Assembly: GCA_041747155.1 (NCBI GenBank)
Contig: JBGTFQ010000007.1
Span: 1 to 6,340 of the forward strand
Reading direction: 5' to 3'
Origin: JACDDK01 sp041747155
GTDB lineage: Bacteria; Actinomycetota; Rubrobacteria; Rubrobacterales; Rubrobacteraceae
DNA length: 6,340 nt
The notes under the pieces are model-generated. The model made no database searches. It was given only the letters and a program-made list of their open reading frames with translations, and was not told where the DNA came from. Shown piece by piece: positions 5,406 to 6,340 of this stretch; within the stretch, counting starts at the first letter, position 1; the number at the start of each line of letters is the position of its first letter. A program made the translations under genes and the position numbers.

Positions 5406-6340
5406 AACTCTCCAACCCAGCATCTTGCAACCGCCGCAAGTTAGCCACGAAGGAGTCCTCCGGCAACTCGACCCCCGCCGACGAAACCACGCTCCCCTTA
5501 ACCACCGGCCTCGTAGTCCGGGCGCTTGCCGCCAGCCCCAGAGGCAACATCCCCGAAGCCTCCGAGACCGGATAGACGACCCCATAGTAGTCCGGGCCAC
5601 CGATACCGCCAAGCTTCTCACCGGCTTCGAGATCTCGCTTCGCAACCGCCACGACCTCCGCCATCGGTCGCTCCCTGGAGATTATGTCCGGCTCGCCGTA
5701 GACGACGGCCCGCGCCACGGAGAGCGGTGTCTCAAGGCTTGTAAGATGGTAAGGACGATAGAAGACGTGGTTGGGGCCGTCCCCCATCCCCAGGTACTCT
5801 AGGGTCTCACGCACCGGCCCGCCGTCGGAGCGGACCACGACGAACACGCCCGGCGCGACCCCGCGCACGTAGTCCACAGTGGAGTATTTGGAGAGGATGC
5901 CGCCCTCTTCTTCGAGACTGAACACTTGCGCTAATTTCTTAGGGGCGGTCTCGGCAGGGCCGTGCATTCCGGGAATGTCGGGGACGAAGCCTATGGCGTT
6001 CGCGACCGTCGCCATCTCGACCATTGTCTTGGTGCCGTCCACGAAAGCGGCGAGCATTTTGGGGTTCATGTTCTTGCGGATGGCTTCTTCGGCGACGGAC
6101 TCCGGGGTGGCGGTCTGGTCGAGGGGATTGTTTTTTCCTTTTCCGACGGCTACGACTTCGAAGCCCATCGAGCGAGCGAAATCGTAGAGTTCCAGGATCG
6201 CGGCTGGCTCGTCACCGGCGGAACCCGTATAGACAACCCCGGCACTCTTCGCCATTCTAGCGAGCAACGCCCCGACCGTGGCGTCAGTCTCGGCGTTGAG
6301 CATCACGACGTGTTTGCCCTCCTGGATGGCCTCGTAGGCC
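5404..6340 (-). CDS. Homoserine dehydrogenase-like NAD(P)-dependent oxidoreductase with C-terminal SAF domain (partial, N-terminus beyond window)
   Basis: The last 311 residues of a protein that runs off the right edge; family members are about 430 residues, so the N-terminal Rossmann glycine-rich loop is missing from view. Reading starts in frame at 6339 with AYEAIQEGKHVVMLNAETD, the usual end of the nucleotide-binding fold, so the GTG/ATG at 6301-6306 are internal codons and not starts. Middle blocks: GKGKNNP (66-72), DGTKTMVEMA (101-110), PGMHGP (123-128) and FYRPYHLTSLE (193-203). The C-terminal SAF/FlgA-like domain (about 222-311) starts AVAKRDLEAGEKLGGIGG. This matches the COG4091 group, often annotated as predicted homoserine dehydrogenase, which also contains the DXR-like reductoisomerase DRL of Brucella. 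A true homoserine dehydrogenase role is unlikely in this catabolic-looking context; oxidation, reduction or reductoisomerisation of a sugar-like substrate is inferred. First visible gene of the operon. Confidence 0.88.
   Translation of the reverse strand, partial: AYEAIQEGKHVVMLNAETDATVGALLARMAKSAGVVYTGSAGDEPAAILELYDFARSMGFEVVAVGKGKNNPLDQTATPESVAEEAIRKNMNPKMLAAFVDGTKTMVEMATVANAIGFVPDIPGMHGPAETAPKKLAQVFSLEEEGGILSKYSTVDYVRGVAPGVFVVVRSDGGPVRETLEYLGMGDGPNHVFYRPYHLTSLETPLSVARAVVYGEPDIISRERPMAEVVAVAKRDLEAGEKLGGIGGPDYYGVVYPVSEASGMLPLGLAASARTTRPVVKGSVVSSAGVELPEDSFVANLRRLQDAGLES

Larger units (their letters stand above)
1228..6340 (-). other. Five-gene operon: SAF oxidoreductase, SorC regulator, E1-alpha, E1-beta, E2
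   Basis: All five genes lie on the minus strand with gaps of 12 and 21 bases, then overlaps of 8 and 1 bases. Each downstream gene has its ribosome-binding site in or next to the end of the preceding one. No promoter or terminator is seen between them. The operon promoter lies beyond the right edge. No E3 gene is found in or just after the operon. Confidence 0.85.

Noticed and set aside
5227..5802. 191-codon plus-strand frame opposite the regulator and SAF genes
   Set aside because: It crosses two well-supported minus-strand genes, is rich in Arg/Pro/His and shows no domain.
6301..6306. GTG/ATG as the start of the SAF oxidoreductase
   Set aside because: The frame continues upstream to the window edge with family-typical sequence (AYEAIQEGKHV), so these are internal codons.
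1..6340. CRISPR arrays, tRNA or rRNA genes, insertion sequences
   Set aside because: I saw no regularly spaced direct repeats, no tRNA-like cloverleaf, no transposase and no terminal inverted repeats; coding genes fill nearly all of 206-6340.

Overview
The window comes from a moderately GC-rich bacterium (about 60% G+C by eye). Four of the five visible gene starts other than the two ATG-started E1-beta and E2 are, or include, GTG or TTG: GTG for the flavoprotein, the zinc-ribbon protein and the regulator, TTG for E1-alpha. One gene appears to be leaderless. These traits fit an actinobacterium of the Rubrobacter/Thermoleophilia kind, but the sequence alone does not prove a genus, and no rRNA or tRNA marker is present.

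Layout: (1) 1-205 holds no convincing gene. It has a strong GC-rich hairpin (85-133) and two TATACT boxes, the second just ahead of a GTG start. (2) 206-766 (+) is a stand-alone CoaC/HFCD-family flavoprotein. (3) 772-1128 (-) is a small four-cysteine zinc-ribbon protein of unknown function. It converges on the flavoprotein with 5 bases between the stop codons, and a 15-base palindrome covers both stops. (4) 1228-6340 (-) is a tight five-gene operon read from the right edge leftward: the C-terminal 311 residues of a homoserine-dehydrogenase-like/SAF-domain oxidoreductase, a SorC-type sugar-responsive regulator, then E1-alpha, E1-beta and lipoyl E2 of a thiamine-diphosphate-dependent 2-oxoacid/acetoin dehydrogenase complex. 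Junctions are +12, +21, -8 and -1 bases, so co-transcription is very likely.

How the genes may work together: E1-alpha/E1-beta (ThDP) and E2 (lipoyl acyltransferase) would oxidatively cleave an oxo-acid or acyloin to an acyl-CoA. No E3 (dihydrolipoamide dehydrogenase) gene is present in the window, so E3 is either encoded beyond the right edge or shared from elsewhere. The SorC-type regulator suggests that the inducer is a phosphorylated sugar or polyol intermediate. The SAF-domain oxidoreductase belongs to the group (COG4091-like) that contains the DXR-like enzyme DRL. A dedicated catabolic route for a sugar-like compound ending in acetyl-CoA is therefore a reasonable inference; the substrate cannot be read from the sequence. 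This operon and the atypical stand-alone flavoprotein are the most interesting parts of the window.
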